A stretch of 35,366 nt of DNA from Candidatus Ozemibacteraceae bacterium. Its GTDB lineage: Bacteria > Muiribacteriota > Ozemobacteria > Ozemobacterales > Ozemobacteraceae. The translations under genes were made by a program, and so were the position numbers. Under the pieces are notes generated by a model. That model made no database searches. It was not told the DNA's origin and saw only the letters and a program-made list of their open reading frames with translations. This document shows, in pieces, positions 18,976-28,044 of the stretch; within the stretch, counting starts at the first letter, position 1, and the number at the start of each line of letters is the position of its first letter. The stretch is taken from positions 1 through 35,366 of the forward strand of contig CALLCO010000233.1 of the NCBI GenBank assembly GCA_937998695.1, given 5' to 3'.

Positions 18976-19866
18976 ATGATCCTCATCGAAAAGATCCTGT
19001 TCCTGAAGAAGATCTCGATCTTCCAGAGCCTGACCAGCCAGGAACTCCGCATGATCGCGGAGGTGCTCAGCGACGAGGAGTTCGCCTCGGGCGAGGTGCT
19101 GTTCAACGAAGGCGAACTGGGCGAGTGCATGTATCTGCTGGTCGAGGGGAAGATCTCGATCTATACGGGGTTGCCGCCCAAGACCAAGAACCTGGCGATC
19201 TTCGAACCTGGCGACTTCTTCGGGGAGATGGGGCTCTACGACGACAAACCACGGGCGGCCTCGGCCATGGCCAGGGAGAATTCGCGGGTGCTGGTGCTCC
19301 ACAAGACCGATTTCTGCGACCTCATCGCCGAGTATCCGCCGGTCGCGCTGGGCATCATGAAAGAGCTCAACCAGCGTCTGCGGGCCACCAACCTGAAGCT
19401 GACCTCGTTCGAGGGCAAGTTCATCGACAAGGCCACGCAACTCTACACTCGCGAGTATTTCAACGATTGCATGGCCACCGAATTCCTGAAATCGAAAAAG
19501 GATGCCCTGCCGTTGTCGTTCCTGGTGATCCGCGTGGTGATGGGGCAGAGGCGCGAGCCCGACCCACCCTCCGGGTTTCTGCTCGACCAGTTGCTGTGCG
19601 ACATCGGCCGCATCCTGACCCTGCACCAGCGGCCCACCGACCTGGTGGCCCGCTTCGCGCCGGACAAAGTGACGGTGCTGCTGGCCGAAGCGAGCCGGAC
19701 CGGCGCGGAATCCTTCCTGCGCCGGGTCAAGCGCGACATCGACAAACACCAGATCATTTTCACCGAGACCCGGCATCTCGAGATCCAGGTCCAGTTCATG
19801 ATCTTCAACTTCCCCGAGGATACCCAGGAACGGGACGCGATGCTGGGCCTGCTCGAGAAGTGCTGA
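18976..19866 (+). CDS. Cyclic-nucleotide-binding domain protein with a C-terminal degenerate GGDEF-like domain
   Basis: cNMP-binding pocket motif FGEMGLYDDKPRAASAMARENSRVLVL; C-terminal LYTREYFNDCMATEF and DLVARFAPDKVTVLLAEA align by eye to the GGDEF patterns LYNRRYFDEAL and DLVARYGGDEFAVLLPET. Confidence 0.88.
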   Translation: MILIEKILFLKKISIFQSLTSQELRMIAEVLSDEEFASGEVLFNEGELGECMYLLVEGKISIYTGLPPKTKNLAIFEPGDFFGEMGLYDDKPRAASAMARENSRVLVLHKTDFCDLIAEYPPVALGIMKELNQRLRATNLKLTSFEGKFIDKATQLYTREYFNDCMATEFLKSKKDALPLSFLVIRVVMGQRREPDPPSGFLLDQLLCDIGRILTLHQRPTDLVARFAPDKVTVLLAEASRTGAESFLRRVKRDIDKHQIIFTETRHLEIQVQFMIFNFPEDTQERDAMLGLLEKC

Positions 19867-19894
19867 AGGCCGCGGGTTTCCGCCAGAGACCGGG

Positions 19895-22204
19895 ATGGGA
19901 AGGCCCAGGGCGGGCTTGCCGGCATCCTCTCCGGTGATCGGGGAATCATCGCCCGTGGGGAGCATCGCCCCATCGGGAGAAGCAGCTCGGGCCCGGCGGG
20001 AAAGCCCCACCAGCGAGCACGGGGCGGGGGAGGCCGCCGGTTCACCTCACGGGCCGTCTGCCTCCGGTCGCCGGGGCACGTTCCTGCTCTGGGGATCGGT
20101 GGTTGCCATCGGGTTGGCTCTGTTCCTGCCTACGCTTCACCCCGGAATCACCTGGTACAACTCCGGCGAACTGGCCGCCGCCGCCATGACCCTGGATGTG
20201 CCGCACCCGCCTGGATACCCGCTGTTCACGCGACTGGCCAACCTGGCGGTCCGCCTGCCCCTGGGCGGGGAACCAGCCTGGCGGGTCAACCTCCTGTCCG
20301 CCCTGCTCGGGGCGGCGGGCGCGGGCTTCTTTGCCCTCTGGTTGCACGGAGCTGGCCTGCCGGCCGCCGGGGCCCTGGCGATGGCCGTCTGGGCGATGGG
20401 CTTCACCACCTTCTGGGAACAAGCCACCAACGCCGAAGTCTACACCCTGGAGGTGTTGCTCCTGGCGTTGTTCCTGTGGGTCGGCTGGGGGGCGCGGGAA
20501 GGTCCGGTCGGACGGGGCCGGGCCTTTGCCCTGGGATGTCTGGCCGCCCTGGGCGTGGGGAACCGGCCGACCTTCGCGGTGCTGGGCCTGGCGCTGGTTC
20601 CCGGCTGGTATGACACCGGCCTGGCCGCCCGGCTCGAGCGCCGGACCCTGATCTGGGGCCTGCTCGGGGCGCTGGTGGGGGCGCTTCCCACCCTCGATCT
20701 CTTTCTGCGGCTGCAAAATCCTGACCGGGTCCTGATGGACCCGCTGGTCGGCCAGGATCTGGAAGGCTTCTGGCGGGTGTTCACCGCCGCGGATTTCCGC
20801 AAGGCCCTGTTCGTGTTCCCCCCCGGGGAACTGCTGGCCCGGGCGGCCGACTGGGTCCGGTTCATGGCCGGGGATGGCGGCCCGGCCATGGTCATCCTGC
20901 CGTGTCTGGCCCTCTGGCACCTGTTCCAGACCTCACGTCACCCCGCTCCAGCCGAGGGTCTGGCGGAGGCGCGCGCGACGACCCCAGGCCTGGCAGGCGG
21001 TCCCCCGGCGCCGGAAGCCGATCTCCGCCCTGGCCCTGACCCGGCCATGGTGGCCTGCCTGTGGATCTTGATGGTCAATTCCGGCTTCGTGTTGAACTAC
21101 AACGCCTTCGAGGCCCAGACCATGCTGCTGCCAAGTGTGCTCGCTCTCTGCGGGTTGAGCGGTCTGGGGGTCTGGCGGCTGACGGGCCGTCAGCCTGGAA
21201 CGGGCATCTTCATCCTGTGCGTCGTCGCCGCGGGGGGAGTCCTGCTCGGGGCCAGCCGCCTGTCCCCGCGCGACCAGGAGGCGGCCCGCTGGGCGGAACG
21301 GATGACCGCCGCCGTGCCCCGGGGGGCCACTTTGCTGGTCAGCAACGACGTCGAGTTCCGGCCCTTGTGGTACCTTCGCCTGGCGCATGGGTTTCGCCCA
21401 GATCTGACCCTGGGGTTGATCGATGCCCTCGGACCCGAGGAAATTGAGATTCTGCGGCGTGAATCTCGAGCCAGGCCGGTCCTGGGAAGCCTGGTTTACC
21501 CACCCAATGTGCGCGAACTGCTGCGTCCCCATTTCCTGCTTGAGCCGGCTGGCTTCTTGACCCGCCTTCGGCCACTGGTCTCAGAAGTGGTCGAGGCGCC
21601 CTCGCCAGGGTGTCCAGAACTGATTCTGGGCGATGGAAGCCGTCTCCAGGTCACTGGCGCCGAGGTGCGAACGTGGCCATTGCAAGGTTCCATGGCCAGA
21701 GGGAAGGGGAAAAACGTCGTTCGGGTCGTTGCCTATTCATACACTCTGTTTCCGACGAAAGCCGAGTCTTTTTCCCAGACGATCGGCGCATTTTTGGTGG
21801 GAGCTGGGGGCTTCCTCACTCAGGCCCATGGGGTGCTGACCGCGTATGATCTCCATCGGCCCCTGGACATGCTTCCTGGCCCCCCCTTCGGTTCCACCGA
21901 AGGTCGGGGGGTGGTCCTGCGCCGGGAGTTCGTTCTTCCTCCCGACCTCCCCCCCGGAACCTGGACGGTGCGTCTCCTGCGAATCGATCCGGAGGCCGCC
22001 GGACCAGGGGTCATCTTGGATACTCTCCCCGCAGAGCTCCTGTTGAACCTCGAGGGGGCCACCGAGGTATTCCGGCTCAACTACGGACTGGGAGACCGTC
22101 TCCTGGTGGGAGCTGCCCCGACCTGGGATGCCCTGGTTGCCCGGTTGTGTGCCCCGGGCGGTGCCCCCTCCTGGCTTGACCTGGGGCCCTGGAGCCTGGA
22201 CTGA
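19895..22204 (+). CDS. DUF2723-family multi-TM protein (protein O-mannosyltransferase/TMEM260-like)
   Basis: FLPTLHPGITWYNSGELAAAAMTLDVPHPPGYPLFTRLANLAVRLPLGGEPAWRVNLLSALLGAAGAG...TTFWEQATNAEVYTLEVLLLALFLWVGW. N-terminal start uncertain. Confidence 0.88.
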   Translation: MGRPRAGLPASSPVIGESSPVGSIAPSGEAARARRESPTSEHGAGEAAGSPHGPSASGRRGTFLLWGSVVAIGLALFLPTLHPGITWYNSGELAAAAMTLDVPHPPGYPLFTRLANLAVRLPLGGEPAWRVNLLSALLGAAGAGFFALWLHGAGLPAAGALAMAVWAMGFTTFWEQATNAEVYTLEVLLLALFLWVGWGAREGPVGRGRAFALGCLAALGVGNRPTFAVLGLALVPGWYDTGLAARLERRTLIWGLLGALVGALPTLDLFLRLQNPDRVLMDPLVGQDLEGFWRVFTAADFRKALFVFPPGELLARAADWVRFMAGDGGPAMVILPCLALWHLFQTSRHPAPAEGLAEARATTPGLAGGPPAPEADLRPGPDPAMVACLWILMVNSGFVLNYNAFEAQTMLLPSVLALCGLSGLGVWRLTGRQPGTGIFILCVVAAGGVLLGASRLSPRDQEAARWAERMTAAVPRGATLLVSNDVEFRPLWYLRLAHGFRPDLTLGLIDALGPEEIEILRRESRARPVLGSLVYPPNVRELLRPHFLLEPAGFLTRLRPLVSEVVEAPSPGCPELILGDGSRLQVTGAEVRTWPLQGSMARGKGKNVVRVVAYSYTLFPTKAESFSQTIGAFLVGAGGFLTQAHGVLTAYDLHRPLDMLPGPPFGSTEGRGVVLRREFVLPPDLPPGTWTVRLLRIDPEAAGPGVILDTLPAELLLNLEGATEVFRLNYGLGDRLLVGAAPTWDALVARLCAPGGAPSWLDLGPWSLD

Positions 22205-22221
22205 TCTGGCCTTCTGATTCC

Positions 22222-22250
22222 TTGCATTTCGCCTGCCCTGCGTCTATAAT
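22222..22250 (+). promoter_or_regulatory. sigma70-type promoter upstream of the GlyS-like gene
   Basis: TTGCAT (22222-22227), 17-bp spacer, perfect TATAAT (22245-22250). Confidence 0.75.
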
Positions 22251-22288
22251 TGCCCGTACTTTCTCGAAGCATCGGACGAGGAGGGAGT

Positions 22289-24292
22289 TTGCCGTCCAAC
22301 CTGTTGCTGGAAGCGGGGTTCTGGGGACTACCGGCAGGTGTCGCCGGGCGTGATCCCCGGGACCTTCCGGCCATCCTGGCGGATCTCCTGGAAAAGGAGC
22401 GCTTTGGCTCCGCCCGGATCAAGGTCTGGTTCAGTGCTGCCCGCTTCGGGGTGCTCATCGAGGGACTCTCCGGAACCCAGACCGAATTGGCCACCGAGGT
22501 CAGGGGCCCTCGGGCCAGCCAGGCCTTCGACATCAACCGGGTCCCCACTCCTGCCGCGACGGGGTTTGCCAATTCCCAGGGAGTTACCATCAAAGACCTT
22601 GTGGTAAAGGAGGTCGAAGGCGAGTCCTTTGTCTTTGCCCGGAAACTGACCCCGGGTGGGCAGCTTGTCACCCTCTTGCCCCGATTGGTGCCGCTGCTCC
22701 TCGCCACCCCTGCCTGGAAGGTACCCCCGTGGAAGGCCGATGGGGTATTGCCCCAACCCCCGGCCTACGTTTGTCTCCTGGTCGATGACAAGGTCCCGTC
22801 CCTTGTCGTGGAAGGGGTGTCGGTTGGCCGGGAGGTCGGACTGCGGGAAGGTTTGACCTTCCGCTTGGTGCCCCTGGATCAACCGACCGACTACCCGAAG
22901 GTCATGAACGACTGGGGCATCCTGGCGATGCCGGTCGATCGGCAAAAACGGCTCGAGTCCGACATTCAGGCGACCCTGTCGACATTGGGAACGGCTCGCA
23001 AGGATCGGACCCTTTTGGAAACCCTGTCCTTCGAGCAGGAACGGTCGTATCCGTTTCTCCTGGACAGCCCACCCGAGCTCGCCACCTTGCCCAAGGAGCT
23101 GGCGCTGGAACTGCTTTCTCAAGCCCCCTCCTATATCCCTTGCGAAAACGCCAAAGGGGAACTGACCGGCCCCTCCCTTCTCGGGTTGAACCCGTTCGCC
23201 CCACCATCGCCCGCGGAATTAGCAGTGCGGGCGTCCGATCTCCGACGCCGGATCCGCGCCCTCGGGAAAACTTGGGCTCAGGATGTGGAAAAACCTCTGA
23301 CCGATCGCGTCAACGACCTGAAGACCCGCCCTTCCCCAGATGGAATCGGAAGCCTGCACGATCATGCCCTGCGGGTGGCCCGCCGAGCCGGACTGCTGAA
23401 CCGGCTCCTGGCCTGGAATGTCCCTGGCCCTCTTCTGGAGAAAGGGGTCATGTATTTCGCCGCCGGCTGGGCAATGGCCGTGGCCGAGCGGCTCCCGGGC
23501 CTGGCCCCTCGCCTTCCGCCATTGGTCGCCGAGGTGCAGGCCGTCGAACCGGCTTTGGTCGCGCTCCTCAAAGAGGTGGCCGCCACCTGGGAGACCAAGG
23601 GGAGCCTGCCGACCACTCCCGCCGCCACGTTGATCCAGCTGGCCTGGCTCCTCAACCGGAGCCTGCCGGGGTCGCCCACCCGCGAAGCCTGCCAGGAACG
23701 GATCCTGCACCTGTTGTGCACCCGGGAGATCCGCCTCGATCTGGCTCGCTGCTTCACCCTGGAGGAGGATCCCCCCCAGTTCGATGCCGAACCATGGCGG
23801 ATCTTGTTGGAAAAGCGCCTGCAGAAGGAAGCCATCTCCCGCGACAAGGGGGATTGGCTGCTGCGCCGGCCCGGCCTCGATCCGGTGTCGATCCTGCAGG
23901 CCTTGCGGGCCTGGCCGAACGGACCCCCGCCCGAGACCTCGGCCCTGGCCACCCTCAAAACCCGGATTCACTACCGCCTGCAACAGGTCAAGATCGAGTC
24001 GCTCCGCCTGACCGGGGAAGAAGTGGCGTTTGCCACCCTCGAGCAGAAGGTCGCCGCCATGGAAGCGGTTCCGGCCGGCGCCTGGCCGGCTCTCTATGAG
24101 AAGCTGGTGGAGGGTTTCGCCGACATCGAACTGGCGATCAACAGCCTGCCGCCGGTCATCGACGAAACGTCGTCGGCGCTGGCCGGGTTGTTGCGTCTGT
24201 TGAAGCGCGTCGAGGCCCAGCTGGAGCGTTTCCCCTTCCCGAAAGCACCCTCGGCCGAGCCCACCCCAGGAGGGGGGCTGCCGACGGCATGA
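22289..24292 (+). CDS. Divergent glycyl-tRNA synthetase beta-subunit (GlyS)-like protein
   Basis: Start placed at TTG 22289 after GGAGG because the track start (TTG 22250) lies in the promoter -10. Reads co-linearly with GlyS: LLLEAGFWGLPAG, KVWFSAARFGVLIEGLSGTQTELATEVRGPRASQAFDINRVPTPAATGFANSQGVTIKDLVV, DYPKVMNDWGILAMPVDRQKRLESDIQ, TLLETLSFEQERSYPFLLDSPPELATLPKELALELLSQAPSYIPCENAKGELTGPSLLGLN, ...LYEKLVEGFADIELAINSLPPVIDE...LAGLLRLLKRVEAQLERFPFP. Confidence 0.72.
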   Translation: MPSNLLLEAGFWGLPAGVAGRDPRDLPAILADLLEKERFGSARIKVWFSAARFGVLIEGLSGTQTELATEVRGPRASQAFDINRVPTPAATGFANSQGVTIKDLVVKEVEGESFVFARKLTPGGQLVTLLPRLVPLLLATPAWKVPPWKADGVLPQPPAYVCLLVDDKVPSLVVEGVSVGREVGLREGLTFRLVPLDQPTDYPKVMNDWGILAMPVDRQKRLESDIQATLSTLGTARKDRTLLETLSFEQERSYPFLLDSPPELATLPKELALELLSQAPSYIPCENAKGELTGPSLLGLNPFAPPSPAELAVRASDLRRRIRALGKTWAQDVEKPLTDRVNDLKTRPSPDGIGSLHDHALRVARRAGLLNRLLAWNVPGPLLEKGVMYFAAGWAMAVAERLPGLAPRLPPLVAEVQAVEPALVALLKEVAATWETKGSLPTTPAATLIQLAWLLNRSLPGSPTREACQERILHLLCTREIRLDLARCFTLEEDPPQFDAEPWRILLEKRLQKEAISRDKGDWLLRRPGLDPVSILQALRAWPNGPPPETSALATLKTRIHYRLQQVKIESLRLTGEEVAFATLEQKVAAMEAVPAGAWPALYEKLVEGFADIELAINSLPPVIDETSSALAGLLRLLKRVEAQLERFPFPKAPSAEPTPGGGLPTA

Positions 24293-24358
24293 ACGTCTCC
24301 CTTCATTTTTCCCGGCAAAAGATGTAATCTTATCCAACTTTTCTCACGAGGAAGATCA

Positions 24359-26854
24359 ATGGACACCAACGATTCCCGCACCAATCCTCCCGCCGCTCCC
24401 CCAGCCAAGCCACCCGCCCCCCCGGCGTCCGGCGAGGTCCATCCGTTGCTCCCCCTGCGGGATGTGGTCGTCTTCCCCTACATGGTCGTCCCTCTCTTCG
24501 TTGGCCGCAAGAAATCGATCCGGGCCATTGAGGAAGCCATGATGAAGGACCGCAAAATCATCCTGTGCTCGCAGAAGCAGGCCAAGACCGACGACCCGGC
24601 GATGACGGACCTCTACGAGACAGGGACCATTGCCGAAATCCTCCAACTGCTCAAACTTCCCGACGGGATCCTGAAGATCCTCGTGGAGGGGACGACCCGG
24701 GTCAAGATCAAGACCTTCACCAAGACCGACGAGTATTTCGAGGTGCAGGTCGCCGAAGTGGTCACCGCCGACCAAAAGACGATCGAGATGCAGGCTTTGA
24801 TGCGCAACGTGATCAGCCTGTTCGAGCAGTATGTCAAGATCAACAAGAAGATCCCGCTCGAGGTGATCATGGTCGCCAACAACGTCGAGGAACCCGGCCG
24901 GCTCGCCGACATCATCACGGCGCATCTGACCCTCAAGGTCGAGGAGAAGCAGGAGATCCTGGAAGCCTTCGAACCCAAGGCCCGCCTCGAAAAGATCGCC
25001 ACCATCCTGAACCGCGAGCTCGAGATCATGATGGTCGAGAAGAAGATCCGCGGCCAGGTGCGCAAGCAAATGGAGCAGATCCAGAAGGAATACTACCTGC
25101 GCGAGCAGATGAAGGCCATCCAGAAAGAGCTGGGCGAGGGCGAGGAGCGCGGCGAGGAGATCGAGGAGCTGAAGGAAGCCGTCGCCAAGGCCAAGATGCC
25201 AGAAGACGCCCGCACCAAGGCGGAGAAGGAGATCGTCAAACTCGCCAAGATGCCGCCCGGGTCAGCCGAGGCGACCGTCTCGCGCAACTACATCGACTGG
25301 CTGGTCTCGCTGCCCTGGTCAAAAGCGTCCAAAGATCGCATCGACCTCGAGAAATCGGAAAAGATCCTCGAGAAGGACCATTTCGGCCTGAAGAAGGTGA
25401 AGGAACGGATCCTCGAATACCTGGCCGTCTGCCGTCTGAAAAAATCGATCAAGGGGCCGATCCTGTGCCTGATCGGGCCGCCGGGCGTGGGCAAGACCAG
25501 CCTGGGCAAGTCGATCGCCCGCTCGCTCAACCGCAAGTTCGCCCGCATCTCGCTGGGGGGCATGCGCGACGAAGCCGAGATCCGCGGGCACCGCCGCACC
25601 TACATCGGGGCCATGCCGGGCCGCATCATCCAGGCCCTGCGCGACACCGGCACCAAGAACCCGGTCATCCTGCTCGACGAGATCGACAAGATGGGCATGG
25701 ACTTTCGGGGCGACCCCAGCGCGGCCCTGCTCGAAGCGCTCGACCCCGAGCAGAACCACAGCTTCAGCGACCACTACATCTCGACGCCCTTCGACCTGTC
25801 GAAGGTGATGTTCCTGACCACGGCGAACGTGCCGCACACCATTCCCCCGGCCCTGAAGGACCGTCTCGAGATCGTCTTCCTGCCCGGCTACACCGAGGAC
25901 GAGAAGGTCGAGATCGCCAAGCGGTACCTGATCCCCAAGCAACTCGAATCGAACGGCGTCAAGAAGTACAAGGTCGGCATCGAGGAGTCGGCGATCCGCA
26001 AGATCATCCGCGAATACACCCGCGAGTCGGGCGTGCGCAGCCTCGAGCGAGAACTGGCCTCGGTCTGCCGCAAAGTCGCCCGCCAGATCGTCACCGAGAG
26101 CAAAGAGAAAACGGAAGATCAGCTCAAGCAGAAGTTCGAGGCTACCCCCTTGGTGATCGACGACAAGAAGGTCGAGACCTATCTCGGGGTGCCGACCTTC
26201 CACCCCGACAAGAAGGAAGAGCGCGATGAAGTCGGCGTCGCCACCGGCCTCGCCTGGACCGAAGTCGGCGGCACCATCCTGCCCATCGAGGCTGCGGTCA
26301 TGCCCGGCCGCGGCAAGATCATCCTGACCGGCTCGCTGGGCAACGTCATGAAGGAATCGGCCCACGCCAGTCTGTCATTCCTGCGATCCCGAGCCGCCCA
26401 GCTCAAGATGCGGCCGATCGATTACGACAAGATCGACCTGCACATCCACTTCCCCGAGGGCGGGGTGCCCAAGGACGGCCCCTCGGCCGGCATCGCCATC
26501 ACCACCGCCATCTACTCGGCGCTCAACGAGGTGCCGATCAGCCACGACGTGGCGATGACGGGGGAGATCACCCTGCGCGGCAAGGTACTGCCCGTCGGCG
26601 GCATCAAGGAGAAGCTGCTGGCCGCCCACCGCAACAACATCACCACGATCATCCTGTCGGAGGAGAACGAAAAAGACCTGTCCGAAATCCCCGAGGAAAT
26701 CCGCACAGTTATGACCATCCATCGGGTCAAGAACTGGGAGCAGGTCATGAAACTCGCCTTGAAGGGCGAGCCCAAGACCACCCCGCTGCGGTTCGCCAAC
26801 TACCCCTTCGACAAGCCGGCCGCCCGCAAATCTGGACGAAAAGGCAAATCCTGA
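24359..26854 (+). CDS. lon: ATP-dependent protease Lon
   Basis: HPLLPLRDVVVFPYMVVPLFVGRKKSIRAIEEA; GPPGVGKTSLGKSIARSLNRKFARISLGGMRDEAEIRGHRRTYIGAMPGRIIQAL; catalytic PKDGPSAGIAI; GKVLPVGGIKEKLLAAHRNNI. Confidence 0.98.
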   Translation: MDTNDSRTNPPAAPPAKPPAPPASGEVHPLLPLRDVVVFPYMVVPLFVGRKKSIRAIEEAMMKDRKIILCSQKQAKTDDPAMTDLYETGTIAEILQLLKLPDGILKILVEGTTRVKIKTFTKTDEYFEVQVAEVVTADQKTIEMQALMRNVISLFEQYVKINKKIPLEVIMVANNVEEPGRLADIITAHLTLKVEEKQEILEAFEPKARLEKIATILNRELEIMMVEKKIRGQVRKQMEQIQKEYYLREQMKAIQKELGEGEERGEEIEELKEAVAKAKMPEDARTKAEKEIVKLAKMPPGSAEATVSRNYIDWLVSLPWSKASKDRIDLEKSEKILEKDHFGLKKVKERILEYLAVCRLKKSIKGPILCLIGPPGVGKTSLGKSIARSLNRKFARISLGGMRDEAEIRGHRRTYIGAMPGRIIQALRDTGTKNPVILLDEIDKMGMDFRGDPSAALLEALDPEQNHSFSDHYISTPFDLSKVMFLTTANVPHTIPPALKDRLEIVFLPGYTEDEKVEIAKRYLIPKQLESNGVKKYKVGIEESAIRKIIREYTRESGVRSLERELASVCRKVARQIVTESKEKTEDQLKQKFEATPLVIDDKKVETYLGVPTFHPDKKEERDEVGVATGLAWTEVGGTILPIEAAVMPGRGKIILTGSLGNVMKESAHASLSFLRSRAAQLKMRPIDYDKIDLHIHFPEGGVPKDGPSAGIAITTAIYSALNEVPISHDVAMTGEITLRGKVLPVGGIKEKLLAAHRNNITTIILSEENEKDLSEIPEEIRTVMTIHRVKNWEQVMKLALKGEPKTTPLRFANYPFDKPAARKSGRKGKS

Positions 26855-26868
26855 CCGGACCGACCACC

Positions 26869-28044
26869 ATGAAGATCACCGCCGCGACCTTCCATGCCTG
26901 CGTGACCAGCCTGGAGGCGTTGCCGCCCGAAAAGTTCCCCGTCATCGCCCTGGTTGGACGCAGCAACGTGGGGAAATCTTCGCTGATCAACACCCTGGTC
27001 GGCCGGCGCGAACTGGCCAAGACCAGCGCCACCCCTGGCAAGACTCTGACCATCAACTTCTATCTGATCAACGACCGGTTCTACCTGGTCGATCTGCCCG
27101 GGTACGGGTACGCCAAGGCGTCACGCATCACCCGCCAGCGCATCCAGAAGATGATGGACGAATTCTTCGAGGGTTGTCCCGAGATCAAAGGGCTGGTCCA
27201 GGTCATCGACGCCCGGCATCCCCCCTCGCCGCTCGACCTGCAAATGCAGGCCTGGGTGCGCGAGCGAGGATTCCCGTATCTGGCGGTTCTGACCAAGGTC
27301 GACAAGCTGACCCAGCAGCAGGTTCAACGCCAGCGCCGGGAGCTCCTCAAGGATCTCGGCGTCAGCCATGCCGTGATGTTCTCGGCCAAAACGCGGCAGG
27401 GCCGGGAAGAACTGCTCGAGTCGTTCGGCACCCTTCTCGACAGCGGCGCGTTCTCCTCCCGCGGGGGTGGCCAACCCCGGCGAGAGGCCGGTGGAGAGGC
27501 GCGTTCCCGCGGTCAGCGGCAGGGTGGGGGAGGACGCGAGCGACACCCCGAACAACATCCTGCCTCCGGCCCGGGCAAGCCCCGGAAAGACCACGGAGGG
27601 GAGCCGGCCGGAACGACCGCCGCCTCCGGCGGACCTGCCCCCGACAGAGGCCGCCCACCCTCGGAACCAACTCAGGAAGAAACCTCCGGGTTCGGCCCCG
27701 AACGACAGCCCCGTCGCCGCCAGCGGCCCCGGAGTGGGGGAGGGAGCAGTGGCGGTGGGCAGCCCGGGCCGACAGGGCAGCCGAGACAACCCGGTGCGTC
27801 AGGCCCGGCTGGACAGCCCGGAGCGTCAGGCCCGGCCGGACAGCCCGGAGGGCGTGATCGGGGCAACCGTTCAGGGCATTCCCGTGGACCCGGCGACCGG
27901 AATCGCCCGGCGAGTCCGGCCCAGCCTCGGGGAACCCCGACTTCCCCAGAACCTGCCCAAAACCCTCATCGACCAATGCGGGAGCCAGTCGCCCCGATTT
28001 CTTCAGACCAGAACCATCCAGACAAGGGAGAGAATCCGTCATGA
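26869..28044 (+). CDS. engB: EngB/YihA/YsxC-family ribosome-biogenesis GTPase with a ~190-aa low-complexity C-terminal extension
   Basis: FPVIALVGRSNVGKSSLINTLVGRRELAKTSATPGKTLTINFYLINDRFYLVDLPGYGYAKAS...VLTKVDKL...SAKTRQG, followed by a Gly/Pro/Arg/Gln/Ser-rich tail. Confidence 0.95.
   Translation: MKITAATFHACVTSLEALPPEKFPVIALVGRSNVGKSSLINTLVGRRELAKTSATPGKTLTINFYLINDRFYLVDLPGYGYAKASRITRQRIQKMMDEFFEGCPEIKGLVQVIDARHPPSPLDLQMQAWVRERGFPYLAVLTKVDKLTQQQVQRQRRELLKDLGVSHAVMFSAKTRQGREELLESFGTLLDSGAFSSRGGGQPRREAGGEARSRGQRQGGGGRERHPEQHPASGPGKPRKDHGGEPAGTTAASGGPAPDRGRPPSEPTQEETSGFGPERQPRRRQRPRSGGGSSGGGQPGPTGQPRQPGASGPAGQPGASGPAGQPGGRDRGNRSGHSRGPGDRNRPASPAQPRGTPTSPEPAQNPHRPMREPVAPISSDQNHPDKGENPS
27796..27849 (+). 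repeat. Two tandem 27-bp repeats encoding ASGPAGQPG in the EngB tail
   Basis: GCGTCAGGCCCGGCTGGACAGCCCGGA (27796-27822) and GCGTCAGGCCCGGCCGGACAGCCCGGA (27823-27849), one mismatch. Confidence 0.9.

Noticed and set aside
25319-26365. 348-aa antisense ORF inside lon
   Set aside because: Shadow ORF; Lon motifs on the + strand are unambiguous.
27796-27849. CRISPR-like or VNTR array
   Set aside because: Only two contiguous in-frame 27-bp copies with no spacers; it is a coding tandem repeat.
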